A DNA stretch of 64,000 nt from Akkermansiaceae bacterium (lineage in GTDB: Bacteria > Verrucomicrobiota > Verrucomicrobiia > Verrucomicrobiales > Akkermansiaceae), in contig JACKQB010000003.1 of NCBI GenBank assembly GCA_024233115.1, positions 124,001 through 188,000 of the forward strand, given 5' to 3'. Numbering within the stretch: position 1 is the first letter of the stretch; the number at the start of each line of letters is the position of its first letter. Shown piece after piece: positions 24,440 through 32,362 of this stretch. The notes beneath the pieces are model-generated. The model ran no database searches. It was not told where the DNA came from and worked only from the letters and a program-made list of their open reading frames with translations. The translations under genes and the position numbers were made by a program.

Positions 24440-25111
24440 TTAGCTGTTCTTGAAAAAGACGTGCTGATGGCAGGCGGAGGTGACTTTTCCCAGCAGAACC
24501 TCCAGTCGTGCAGCCATCATCTCGATTTTCCGATTGAAATGGCTATGCGCGATCACGGTCGGAACCGCCACGGCGAGCCCAGCCACGGTCGTGTTCAACG
24601 CCATGGCAATCCCCTGCCCGACTTCTGCCGTATGGCCGGTGTCCTGGCCGACATTGGCAAATACGAGAACCAGGCCGCTCGCCGTTCCCAGAAGACCGAG
24701 TAGCGGGGCAATCGTGATCACGACTTCGAGTGCGGGCATCCCGGTGTTCATTTTGACGATCTCCTCACGCGCCGCCGACTGCACGGCCTCCTGCACTTCA
24801 CCCTGTGTTCTGCCGGCATTACGAAACGCCACACTGCACAGACGCGCCAAAGCCGTCTCTCCGGCGACAAATTCATCCTGCAAGCCATCAAGACCTCCAT
24901 CCTCGAGATGCTGTTCGATTTTTTCCACCTCCGCCACCAGTTTGTCGGGTATCACCAGTGCCTTGCTCAAGGTCATCAGTTTAAAAACAACGATCCCCAC
25001 GGCAATCAACGAGCAGGCGAGGATCGGGATCATAAACCATCCGCCTTGACGGAAGAAATTCCACACAACCTCCCAGGCTGCGGGTTCATTACTGGACATA
25101 AGTAAATTCAT
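24440..25111 (-). CDS. exbB: MotA/TolQ/ExbB proton channel family protein
   Basis: This 223-residue protein has three membrane helices: one near 25-47 (GGWFMIPILACSLIAVGIVV) and two in the C-terminal half with APLLGLLGTASGLVLVF and AMALNTTVAGLAVAVPTVIA, the conserved ExbB/TolQ pore helices. It forms the pentameric motor with ExbD. Two starts are possible: ATG 25111 or ATG 25099. It stands between the TonB-like gene and exbD on one transcript. Confidence 0.92.
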   Translation of the reverse strand: MNLLMSSNEPAAWEVVWNFFRQGGWFMIPILACSLIAVGIVVFKLMTLSKALVIPDKLVAEVEKIEQHLEDGGLDGLQDEFVAGETALARLCSVAFRNAGRTQGEVQEAVQSAAREEIVKMNTGMPALEVVITIAPLLGLLGTASGLVLVFANVGQDTGHTAEVGQGIAMALNTTVAGLAVAVPTVIAHSHFNRKIEMMAARLEVLLGKVTSACHQHVFFKNS

Positions 25112-25192
25112 GGATGAAATGGAAAGGTCATACGTTTGCTGCCAAGGAGATGCACTCTACACCGCCATTGATCCAGCTGGAAATGGTGATCC

Positions 25193-26422
25193 TTAAAAAT
25201 AAAAGTTATAGATCAGCTCCAGGGGTTCGCCATCGAGTTCGCGCAGTACGGCTTGGGACATTTTAGGCAGCTCGGCCTGCCGGATCGCGCGCTGGGTAAA
25301 CCCGCGTTCGATGTAATTGGCCTCGATGACCTCCTGGAACTTGATGCCGGAAACCTTGCCGTTTTTATCGACGTAGAACCTGAGCGAGATGACACCAGGC
25401 ACAATGTGGTCGCGGTGCTGTTCACAGTTCCTTCGCCACTGCAATTCCACCGCCTTGCTGACCAGTGCCTGGTAGCGGCCCAAGGGTGAGTTCTTGACAT
25501 TGAGGGCACTTTTACCACGGCGCGATATCGAACCGGTCACCTTGGTCTTTTCCGAGTGCCCCTGAAAACCATCCTTTTTCGGATCTTGCTCGGTTTCGTC
25601 GCCCCTGCCCTCTTTCTGCGCACCTTCGTTAGGCTTTTCCTTTGGTGCCTGCTCTGCCTTGGGGGCATCATCGATGGATTTCTTCCCCTCGCCACCATCA
25701 ACCGTAGGCAGCATGCGCCCGGTAGGAAGATGTTTGTTTTTAGGGCGCGATGAGGCACTCTCGTCCGGCTTGGGCGACTCTAATTTCGGTGCCTCGTCAA
25801 TGAGGGGATTATCCTTGCTGGCACTGGCTTCCTGGGGAGTTTCAGTTTGCTCGCCTGTTTTATCCATGCCGACCGAGCCATCCTGATAGGTTTTGTCCAC
25901 CGTCTCCACATGCCCGGGATAGAGGGGTGCCGCGCCGTCCTGTGATGGTGTGTTAGGTTTGGCACCGGGTGTGGGCGGTAACTCCGATGCCGCGCGGGTA
26001 TCCCGCTCACCGAGGATGTCGGTCGGCTCGTCGGGTTGGCCTTCCTGGTCGGCCGAGGTGCGGGCGAACTTACGTTTGGGTTCAGGCGGCTCTGGCAGGC
26101 TTTTTTTTTCTTCCGCAGGCTTCACGTCAGCTGGAGGCGGCGGCGGAGTATCTGCGACCGGGGGAGTTTCCGGCAACTCCTCAGCAGCGGGTGGCGGCAC
26201 CGGAACCCCTAACGGCGGAGGCGGCGACGCCTGGTCGATCGCACGTATCACAACCACCACCTCTGGTTCTGGCGCGGGTTCTTTTTCAGGCACCGCCATC
26301 GCAAACAAAGGAAGATCCCAGATGATAAGCAGTATCCAGAAGCCAAAGACAAACACATGCACACCCACCGCCGCGAGGGCAGCAAGCATGGCTCGTTTTT
26401 GCACTAAACTGAACTGACTCAC
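25193..26422 (-). CDS. TonB-like energy transducer
   Basis: This 409-residue protein has an N-terminal membrane anchor (residues 10-42), a long Pro/Glu/Lys-rich periplasmic linker (45-300) that can span the periplasm, and a C-terminal TonB/TolA-like domain (about 310-409) with GVISLRFYVDKNGKVSGIKF and the final strand LELIYNFYF. The start codon is GTG at 26422. It heads the run with exbB and exbD. Whether it serves TonB-type receptors or a TolA-like envelope role cannot be told; no receptor lies in the window. Confidence 0.85.
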   Translation of the reverse strand: MSQFSLVQKRAMLAALAAVGVHVFVFGFWILLIIWDLPLFAMAVPEKEPAPEPEVVVVIRAIDQASPPPPLGVPVPPPAAEELPETPPVADTPPPPPADVKPAEEKKSLPEPPEPKRKFARTSADQEGQPDEPTDILGERDTRAASELPPTPGAKPNTPSQDGAAPLYPGHVETVDKTYQDGSVGMDKTGEQTETPQEASASKDNPLIDEAPKLESPKPDESASSRPKNKHLPTGRMLPTVDGGEGKKSIDDAPKAEQAPKEKPNEGAQKEGRGDETEQDPKKDGFQGHSEKTKVTGSISRRGKSALNVKNSPLGRYQALVSKAVELQWRRNCEQHRDHIVPGVISLRFYVDKNGKVSGIKFQEVIEANYIERGFTQRAIRQAELPKMSQAVLRELDGEPLELIYNFYF

Positions 26423-26438
26423 GGGGAGATTCTACACT

Positions 26439-26587
26439 CAAGTTTGAAAAACCAAACGCCAAATTGTAACTTTAAACACCAAAAACCAAACTCCAAACAC
26501 CAAGCAAGAATCTCCCGTGCTTGTTTGAATTTCGTGGTATTTGGAGTTTGGTTTTTGAAACTTAGCCATTTTGGCATTTGAAACTTG
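26439..26587. repeat. Imperfect 149-bp palindrome of CCAAACTCCAAA words
   Basis: The arms AAAAACCAAACTCCAAA (26481-26497) and its exact reverse complement (26540-26556) lie inside a larger imperfect palindrome that runs from CAAGTTTG to CAAACTTG-like ends. It fills the divergent spacer between the TonB-like gene and rluD. A 13-base core, ACCAAACTCCAAA, recurs at 57653-57665 between gltB and gltD. Confidence 0.75.
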
Positions 26588-26612
26588 CCACATATCCCCT
26601 CACCATCAGCCC

Positions 26613-27545
26613 GTGAAGATCGAGGTGGATTGCATAGAAGCACAGCGGATCGACCAGTTCCTGGTGAGCCGACTGCCAGAGCTGTCGCGCTCCCGCATTC
26701 AGGCACTGCTCAAATCAGGCGACATCCTGCTGAACAGGGCCAAGGCCAAGGCGAAACAGAACGTCTCCAGTGGTGATCTCATCACCGTGCTTATTCCGGA
26801 GCCCGAAACCGCCGGGGCCTCCCCCCAGGACATCCCACTGGAGATTCTCTACGAAGACGAGGATATCGTGGTTATCAACAAAGCCCATGGCATGGTGGTC
26901 CACCCGGCCGCCGGAAATGCCGATGGCACCTTGGTCAACGCCCTGCTCTTCCACTGTCAGGGGCAACTGGCTGGCATCGGGGGCGTGGAAAGGCCGGGCA
27001 TCGTACATCGACTCGATAAGGACACCTCGGGCTGTATCATCGTGGCGAAAAACGACGCCGCCCACCAGTCGCTGACCAGCCAGTTTCATGACCGGAGCAA
27101 TGAAAAACGTTATCTTGCCGTCGTCCAGAGCAAACCCAACCAAGCTGAGGGTAACATTTTCACCAACATCGGCAGGCATCCCGTCAACCGGTTGAAAATG
27201 GCGGTGGTAAACCCGGGCAGTGGCAAGTCAGCGATAACCGATTACAAAGTCCTGCACACCGCCGATGATGGCACAACCCTCGTCCTCTGTGACTTGCATA
27301 CCGGCCGCACCCACCAGATCCGGGTGCACATGCTGCACATTGGCACCCCGATTCTAGCAGACCCCATTTATTCCAAACCAGCACGTCAACCGGTGCAGCC
27401 TGGCCGACTCATGCTACACGCCTGGCAACTCGTCATCAACCACCCACGCACGGGTGAACGCATGGCTTTCCAGGCACCTATCCCTGAGGAATATAAACCG
27501 TGGACAGAACATATGGAGGGTGGACACTCCTGTCCACTTGCTTAA
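26613..27545 (+). CDS. rluD: RluA/RluD family 23S rRNA pseudouridine synthase
   Basis: This 310-residue enzyme has an N-terminal S4 domain (RIDQFLVSRLPELSRSRIQA) and the pseudouridine synthase core with catalytic D135 in VHRLDKDTSG, and LHTGRTHQIRVHM later. It isomerises uridines in rRNA. The likely start is GTG at 26613 (KIEVDCIEAQ); the frame extends to 26571, but that part lies inside the palindromic repeat. The last residues EGGHSCPLA are encoded by an intergenic-type palindrome (27520-27537), so the natural C-terminus has been changed by a repeat. Confidence 0.92.
   Translation: MKIEVDCIEAQRIDQFLVSRLPELSRSRIQALLKSGDILLNRAKAKAKQNVSSGDLITVLIPEPETAGASPQDIPLEILYEDEDIVVINKAHGMVVHPAAGNADGTLVNALLFHCQGQLAGIGGVERPGIVHRLDKDTSGCIIVAKNDAAHQSLTSQFHDRSNEKRYLAVVQSKPNQAEGNIFTNIGRHPVNRLKMAVVNPGSGKSAITDYKVLHTADDGTTLVLCDLHTGRTHQIRVHMLHIGTPILADPIYSKPARQPVQPGRLMLHAWQLVINHPRTGERMAFQAPIPEEYKPWTEHMEGGHSCPLA
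27520..27537. repeat. Palindrome GTGGACA-ctcc-TGTCCAC inside the 3' end of rluD
   Basis: This perfect seven-base stem belongs to the same family as those at 48449-48466 and 48486-48503. A looser GGGCA/TGCCC pair follows at 27554-27566. Confidence 0.7.
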
Positions 27546-27596
27546 TGATATGCGGGCAGGATGCCCACGCTCCCCTCCCACGCTCCCCTCTTTCCC

Positions 27597-27857
27597 ATGA
27601 ACGACGAAAACCTCATCGAATCATTACTCCCTGCTGTGGAACAGCAGTTAGAGTCGCCACAAACCCCCTACGTCAAAACCACGTTCGTCCGGCTTGTGGA
27701 AAAAGAAAACATCAGTCCGGACGAGGCCAGGGAACTGATCGCCCTGTGTCTGGCCGATGAATCCAACCGCATGTATATCGACAAGCGGGATTTCGCCGTA
27801 GCACGATACCAAGAACTACTGGAAGGCCTGCCGGGCGAGCCTGAAGAAGGTGGGTAA
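27597..27857 (+). CDS. Small conserved-looking acidic protein of unknown function
   Basis: This 86-residue protein is helical and acidic, beginning MNDENLIESLLPAVEQQLES, with EARELIALCLADESNRM and FAVARYQELLEGLP. It has no signal peptide, membrane helix or cysteine pair. Codon use resembles its neighbours, which supports a real gene. I do not recognise a characterised family. It follows rluD by 51 bases and converges with rbfA. Confidence 0.65.
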   Translation: MNDENLIESLLPAVEQQLESPQTPYVKTTFVRLVEKENISPDEARELIALCLADESNRMYIDKRDFAVARYQELLEGLPGEPEEGG

Positions 27858-27896
27858 GTGATTATGTGATTTCGTAATGACTGAATCACCTACTTA

Positions 27897-28262
27897 CTAA
27901 TCCACGTCTTCACTTTCCTCCACGGGTGCCTTGGGGAGTTTATCCACCTCTTCGAGGACGTTGACCATATCGACGCCACGGGCTGCGGAGGTATCGAGTC
28001 GGAAATCCAGTCTCGGCGTACAGCGGAGGACAACGCGCTTCGCCACCTTCCCCTGGATGAGCTTACGCTTCTGGCCGAGCTGCTCCAACACCTTGGCTCC
28101 ATAGCCACCGAGCACCCCGACAAATACTTTGGCTTCACGCAAATCCTGGGTAATTTCAACCGCACTGATGGTAACCAGTGCCCCATCAAACTCAAAATCA
28201 CGTATCACCGTGCTGATTTCACGGCGTAGCAGTTCGTTGATCCTGTCAAGGCGCTGGCTCAC
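27897..28262 (-). CDS. rbfA: 30S ribosome-binding factor A
   Basis: This 121-residue protein is a KH-type factor for late maturation of the 16S rRNA 5' end. It begins SQRLDRINELLRREISTVIR and contains the family's REAKVFVGVLG and CTPRLDFRLDTSAARG blocks, with an acidic tail. It is the last gene of nusA-infB-rbfA, the usual order. truB and rpsO do not follow. Confidence 0.92.
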   Translation of the reverse strand: MSQRLDRINELLRREISTVIRDFEFDGALVTISAVEITQDLREAKVFVGVLGGYGAKVLEQLGQKRKLIQGKVAKRVVLRCTPRLDFRLDTSAARGVDMVNVLEEVDKLPKAPVEESEDVD

Positions 28263-28263
28263 G

Positions 28264-28306
28264 GGTTTATCACAAATTACAAATTACAAATCACAAATTT
28301 ACAAAG
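28264..28306. repeat. Short ACAAATT repeat between infB and rbfA
   Basis: Five degenerate units of seven to eight bases (TCACAAAT, TACAAAT, TACAAA, TCACAAAT, TTACAAA) fill the 36-base gap and run over the stop codon of infB. Confidence 0.7.
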
Positions 28307-30440
28307 TCTGTTCAATGTTCTCGAGGATGTAGCATTCGATGACATCGTTCTCTTCGTATTCGTCAAAATCACCAAGTCGGATACCGCAATCGATCCCCTG
28401 CTTCACCTCCTCCACCTCGTCGGCAACGCGGCGAAGTGTCGACATCTTGCCATCGTAAACGGGAACGCCACCACGAAGCACACGGGCGTGGGCTGTGCGG
28501 GTGACTTTTCCGTCCTTGACGATACAACCCGCGGCACGACCGCGGCGCACTTTGAACACCTGCTTGACTTCTGCGTGACCAATGATGGTCTCGCGTGTCA
28601 GCGGATCGAGGAGTCCGAGCATGGATTCGGTAACGGTATCGATCAGTTCGTAAACGATGGAGAATAATTTGATCTGCACCCCCTCGCGTTTCGCTGCACG
28701 CACCGCATTGCTTTCAACCTTGGTGTTAAAGCCGAGTACGACGGCATCGGACGAGCTTGCCATCAGGATATCGTTTTCCGTGATGGAGCCGGCGGCCGAC
28801 TTGATGAAGCGTGGCTCCACCTTGTCGCTCTTGATATCATTGATCGCGTTTTCAATCGCCTGGACCGATCCCTGGACATCCCCCTTGAGAATGAGATTGA
28901 GCTGGATCTTGTTATCCCCCTGAACCATGGAGAGCAGGTCCTCCATACGGCTCTTCTTGGGACGGACGAGACGCTTGTTGCGTCTCTCTTCAAGCCGCTC
29001 TTCAGATAGTTTTTTGGCAGCACGCTCGTTTTTCATCTGCACAAGCTCGTCCCCGACATGGGGCAGCTCTGCAAAACCGATGATTTCAACCGGAGTAGCG
29101 GGACCGGCTTGCTTTACCTGTTCGCCAAGATCGTTGAGCATGGTCTTTACCTTGCCTGCATATGGGCCACAGATAAAGGGCACACCTACTTTGAGCGTGC
29201 CCGCCTGGACCATGACGGTGGCGGTGGGTCCTTTGCCAGGCTGGATGCTGGCCTCGATGACAGATCCACGTGCATTCGCACGCGGGTTGGCCTTGAGTTC
29301 CAGGACTTCAGCTTGAAGCGCCATCAGCTCGATGAGCTCCTCCATTCCCTGTCCTGTGATGGCAGATACCTCCACACACTCAACATCACCCCCAAAATCA
29401 ACCGGCTGAAGACCGTGTTCCATAAGCTGGGTCTTGACACGTGTAGGATCAGCCCCTTTCGTATCACATTTATTGATGGCTACGATGATGGTCTTCTTGG
29501 CCTTCTGGGCGTGCTGGATGGCTTCCTTGGTTTGTGGCATGATACCATCGTCAGCGGCAACAACCAGAACAACGATATCAGTGACATCAGCGCCTCGGGC
29601 ACGCATTTCCGTGAAAATCGAGTGACCGGGAGTGTCGATGAAACTGATCGGGTGCCCGTTGTGTTCCACACGGTATGCTCCAATGTGCTGGGTGATTCCA
29701 CCGGCTTCACCCGAGGTGACGCGGCTTTTGCGCACATAGTCGAGCAAGGATGTTTTGCCGTGGTCAACGTGCCCCATGAAGGTGATGATCGGCGCGCGGT
29801 ACTCGAGGGTTTCCTGGTCCTCTTCCTCCAGCTTCTTCGCCTTGGGCTCCTTGATCTTTTTCTTCTCCTTGTGAACGCCGCCCCCTTTCTCGCGCTTCTC
29901 ACGCTCAAAGGTAAAGCCGTGCATTTTACAGAGCTTTTCCGCGATGTCCGGTTCAATCGCCTGGTGAGGTGCTACAAACACCTCGAGTTTAATCAGGTCG
30001 GCCATCAGTTGAAATGGCTTCAGCGCCATCAATTCCGCCAGGTCACTCACGATGATCGGCGGCTTGATCGTAATCACGTTACCGTCCTTCAATAACTTAC
30101 CCGCATCAGCGGAGTCCCCAGCCTTGTCTTCCGGAGTGGGCATCGACAAGGAACCGGCGGATACCTTGTTCAGTGAAAACTCATCGTCCTTTTTATCAAG
30201 AAGCTTGGAAATGGTTGGCATCTCCTTTTTCAACCCGGCTTTCTTATGGACAACGGAAGTCTTTTTCTTGCCATCCCCGTCTTCAAAAATATCCAGCGCT
30301 GCTTTCTTCTGATCGTCTACAGTCTGCACCTTGGTGGCTTCGATGCGTTGTCGCTCACGACGCGACAACTTCTGTGCGGAGTCATCGAGAAGATCGAGGA
30401 CTTCCTTGTCTTTTTGGGGTTTATCGCTGGAGTCTGCCAT
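28299..30440 (-). CDS. infB: Translation initiation factor IF-2
   Basis: This 713-residue GTPase brings initiator tRNA to the ribosome. Residues 1-130 are charged linker, residues 131-180 an IF2_N-like domain (LAELMALKPFQLMADLI), and the G domain starts with GHVDHGKT at 223-230 followed by the DTPGHSIFTEMRARG and NKCD blocks. Domains II to IV complete the C-terminal half. It is shorter than E. coli IF-2 (890) because the N-terminal region is reduced. It lies 79 bases after nusA. Confidence 0.97.
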   Translation of the reverse strand: MADSSDKPQKDKEVLDLLDDSAQKLSRRERQRIEATKVQTVDDQKKAALDIFEDGDGKKKTSVVHKKAGLKKEMPTISKLLDKKDDEFSLNKVSAGSLSMPTPEDKAGDSADAGKLLKDGNVITIKPPIIVSDLAELMALKPFQLMADLIKLEVFVAPHQAIEPDIAEKLCKMHGFTFEREKREKGGGVHKEKKKIKEPKAKKLEEEDQETLEYRAPIITFMGHVDHGKTSLLDYVRKSRVTSGEAGGITQHIGAYRVEHNGHPISFIDTPGHSIFTEMRARGADVTDIVVLVVAADDGIMPQTKEAIQHAQKAKKTIIVAINKCDTKGADPTRVKTQLMEHGLQPVDFGGDVECVEVSAITGQGMEELIELMALQAEVLELKANPRANARGSVIEASIQPGKGPTATVMVQAGTLKVGVPFICGPYAGKVKTMLNDLGEQVKQAGPATPVEIIGFAELPHVGDELVQMKNERAAKKLSEERLEERRNKRLVRPKKSRMEDLLSMVQGDNKIQLNLILKGDVQGSVQAIENAINDIKSDKVEPRFIKSAAGSITENDILMASSSDAVVLGFNTKVESNAVRAAKREGVQIKLFSIVYELIDTVTESMLGLLDPLTRETIIGHAEVKQVFKVRRGRAAGCIVKDGKVTRTAHARVLRGGVPVYDGKMSTLRRVADEVEEVKQGIDCGIRLGDFDEYEENDVIECYILENIEQTL

Positions 30441-30519
30441 GCTGGATGTTAAGTGGTATTAGGAAATTTAAGGAGTTGAAAATGGAATATGTGGAAATAA
30501 ATGTGTGCTGACAAGTCGA

Positions 30520-31863
30520 TCAGACTTCGCTGCCTTCAGAGGTTGCCTCGGATACCGTGGCATCGTCACCCGATATTTCAGAAACAGCTTCTGCTGAACC
30601 GGCTTCCTCGGCAGGTGCCGCCACCTTGTCCAGAATGGCCAAAGCTTCCTCCTGCGATATCTCGAGTGCCTGCGCAATGTATTCGGCCGGCATCTGCGAC
30701 ACGAGTTCAGCGGTTGCACCACCGGCACGGAACAACTTGTCCGCCATCTCGTCGTCAAGGCCAAGCTGCCCACCCAGTGAGTGCGCGGCATCGGTGACGC
30801 GCTCTTCAAACTGCTCGTGCTGCGTCTCGTCCTTACTGACTTGTACATCCCACCCCATCAGCTTGGCCGTGAGACGGGCATTCTGGCCACGACGGCCAAT
30901 CGCCTTGCTCAGCTCCTCTTCATCGACGGTGACCGAAACGATCTTGTTTTCTTTATCCAGACTGATGGTGCGGATATTAGCGGGCTTAAGGGCATCCACC
31001 ACAAAAGTGGCTGGGTCGTCACTCCAACGGATGATATCGACTTTCTCGTTGTTAAGTTCGCGCACGATGTTTTTGACCCGGGCACCACGGAGACCGACGC
31101 AGGCGCCGACCGGATCCACTTTGTCATCGTTGCTGGAGACCGCCACCTTGGTGCGATACCCGGCCTCGCGGGCAATGCCGCGTAGCTCCACGGTATTATC
31201 GGCGATTTCGGCTACTTCGGATTCAAATAATCGACGGACAAAATTCGGGTGGCTACGCGACAGGATGATCTCGGGTCCACGCGACTCGTTTTCAACCGCC
31301 ACGACGTAGACGCGGATACGGTCGCCAATGTTGTAGTCTTCTGTCACTACCCGCTCACGCGACGGGATACGACCTTCAAATTTGCCAAGGTCGATCATGA
31401 CATCGCTTTTCTCAAAGCGGCGCACCGTTCCGCTGACAATGTCACCGGCGCGGTCCTTGAACTCGTCATAGATCATTTCTTTTTCCGCCATACGCAGACG
31501 CTGCATCATGGTTTGTTTCGCCGTCTGGGTGGCGATACGACCGAAGTTCTGTGGTGTGACATTGAAATCCAGACTATCCTCCAGCTCGGCGTCCGGCTTG
31601 CTCTTACGGGCCAGTGAAATCGGCACTTCATTGAATTTGTCCACATAATCATCGTCTGCCACAACCGTCAGCGATGCGTGTATCGTGGTATCACCCTTGC
31701 GAGTATCGACCTCGGCACGGAGGGTCTCGATAGCGTCAGCACCGGGAACCATTTTCCGGTAGGCTGAAATAAAGGCAAACTCGAGCGCAGCAAGGACCTT
31801 CTCACGGTCGATGCCTTTTTCTTTCTCGTAGTAGTCAATGAGAGCGACGATGTCGTTGGTCAT
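30520..31863 (-). CDS. nusA: Transcription termination/antitermination protein NusA
   Basis: This 447-residue RNA polymerase factor has the NusA N-terminal domain (ALEFAFISAYRKMVPGADAI), an S1 domain (GDIVSGTVRRFEKSDVMIDL), two KH domains (VGACVGLRGARVKNIVREL and SKAIGRRGQNARLTAKLMGW) and a C-terminal acidic region with one AR2-like repeat. It modulates pausing and termination. rimP, the usual gene before nusA, is missing here. The long leader upstream holds a hairpin with a T-run. Confidence 0.97.
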   Translation of the reverse strand: MTNDIVALIDYYEKEKGIDREKVLAALEFAFISAYRKMVPGADAIETLRAEVDTRKGDTTIHASLTVVADDDYVDKFNEVPISLARKSKPDAELEDSLDFNVTPQNFGRIATQTAKQTMMQRLRMAEKEMIYDEFKDRAGDIVSGTVRRFEKSDVMIDLGKFEGRIPSRERVVTEDYNIGDRIRVYVVAVENESRGPEIILSRSHPNFVRRLFESEVAEIADNTVELRGIAREAGYRTKVAVSSNDDKVDPVGACVGLRGARVKNIVRELNNEKVDIIRWSDDPATFVVDALKPANIRTISLDKENKIVSVTVDEEELSKAIGRRGQNARLTAKLMGWDVQVSKDETQHEQFEERVTDAAHSLGGQLGLDDEMADKLFRAGGATAELVSQMPAEYIAQALEISQEEALAILDKVAAPAEEAGSAEAVSEISGDDATVSEATSEGSEV

Positions 31864-32243
31864 GGCTTTTCTTGAGTGATTAAGTGGTTAAGAGTGATAA
31901 AGTGTGGATGTGGAGAGATTTTTGATACCCCGAGACACAAAAGAGTGGGTCCTATGACCCACCCCCGAGTTATTCGCAGAGCTGATGCGCAGTCCCCATA
32001 GGGCTGAATCGCTTGCCTGACAAGCACAAACTCTCTCTTTCTTGTTTATTCGGGGAACGGGAAAGCCTGTCGACGACAATCCCCCTGCCAGCCGCCGGAT
32101 GTGGCAATTTCACCCGAAAATCCACCGGTCTGGAAAAATTGTGTCAAAAAGGTTAAATTAAATCTTGCGAAATAGCCGCGGATCAGTATTTTGCGCCCGC
32201 CCAGCAGCCCGTCAGGGAAGCAAAGCAAAAAATCCAACCTAAC
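31864..32243. other. Spacer between nusA (minus) and tRNA-Lys (plus)
   Basis: It holds the nusA leader on the minus strand with a hairpin at 31943-31962, a TTGACA on the minus strand at 32142-32137 that could be a -35 box, and AT-rich DNA before the tRNA (TTAAATTAAAT near 32150). No gene is seen; the frames present have no recognisable domain. Confidence 0.5.
31943..31962 (-). promoter_or_regulatory. Attenuator-like hairpin in the nusA leader
   Basis: On the minus strand GTGGGTC-atag-GACCCAC forms a perfect seven-base stem followed by TCTTTT. It is placed about 80 bases before the nusA start and could pause or end transcription, allowing NusA autoregulation. The flanking CTCGGGG copies on both sides may extend or compete with it. 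Confidence 0.5.
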
Positions 32244-32319
32244 GCGCAGATAGCTCAGTTGGTAGAGCAGTTGGCTTTTAACCAATTGGTCCTGGGTTCG
32301 AGTCCCAGTCTGCGTACCA
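32244..32319 (+). tRNA. tRNA-Lys (anticodon TTT)
   Basis: The sequence folds into a full cloverleaf: acceptor GCGCAGA/TCTGCGT (first pair G-T), D arm GCTC/GAGC, anticodon stem GTTGG/CCAAT-like with loop CTTTTAA giving anticodon TTT, and T arm CTGGG/CCCAG with TTCGAGT loop. The 3' CCA is encoded. It is monocistronic with a terminator directly after. Confidence 0.95.
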
Positions 32320-32326
32320 TTTTCAT

Positions 32327-32361
32327 AACCCGCTGAAGACTAGTGCTTTAGCGGGTTTTTT
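32327..32361 (+). terminator. Terminator of tRNA-Lys
   Basis: AACCCGCT pairs with AGCGGGTT around a 15-base loop, followed by a T-run. It may also serve the convergent isomerase-like gene. Confidence 0.85.
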
Positions 32362-32362
32362 G

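Noticed and set aside
29058..30095. 345-codon open frame on the plus strand
   Set aside because: It is opposite infB, with no start context or domain; a shadow of the IF-2 coding sequence.
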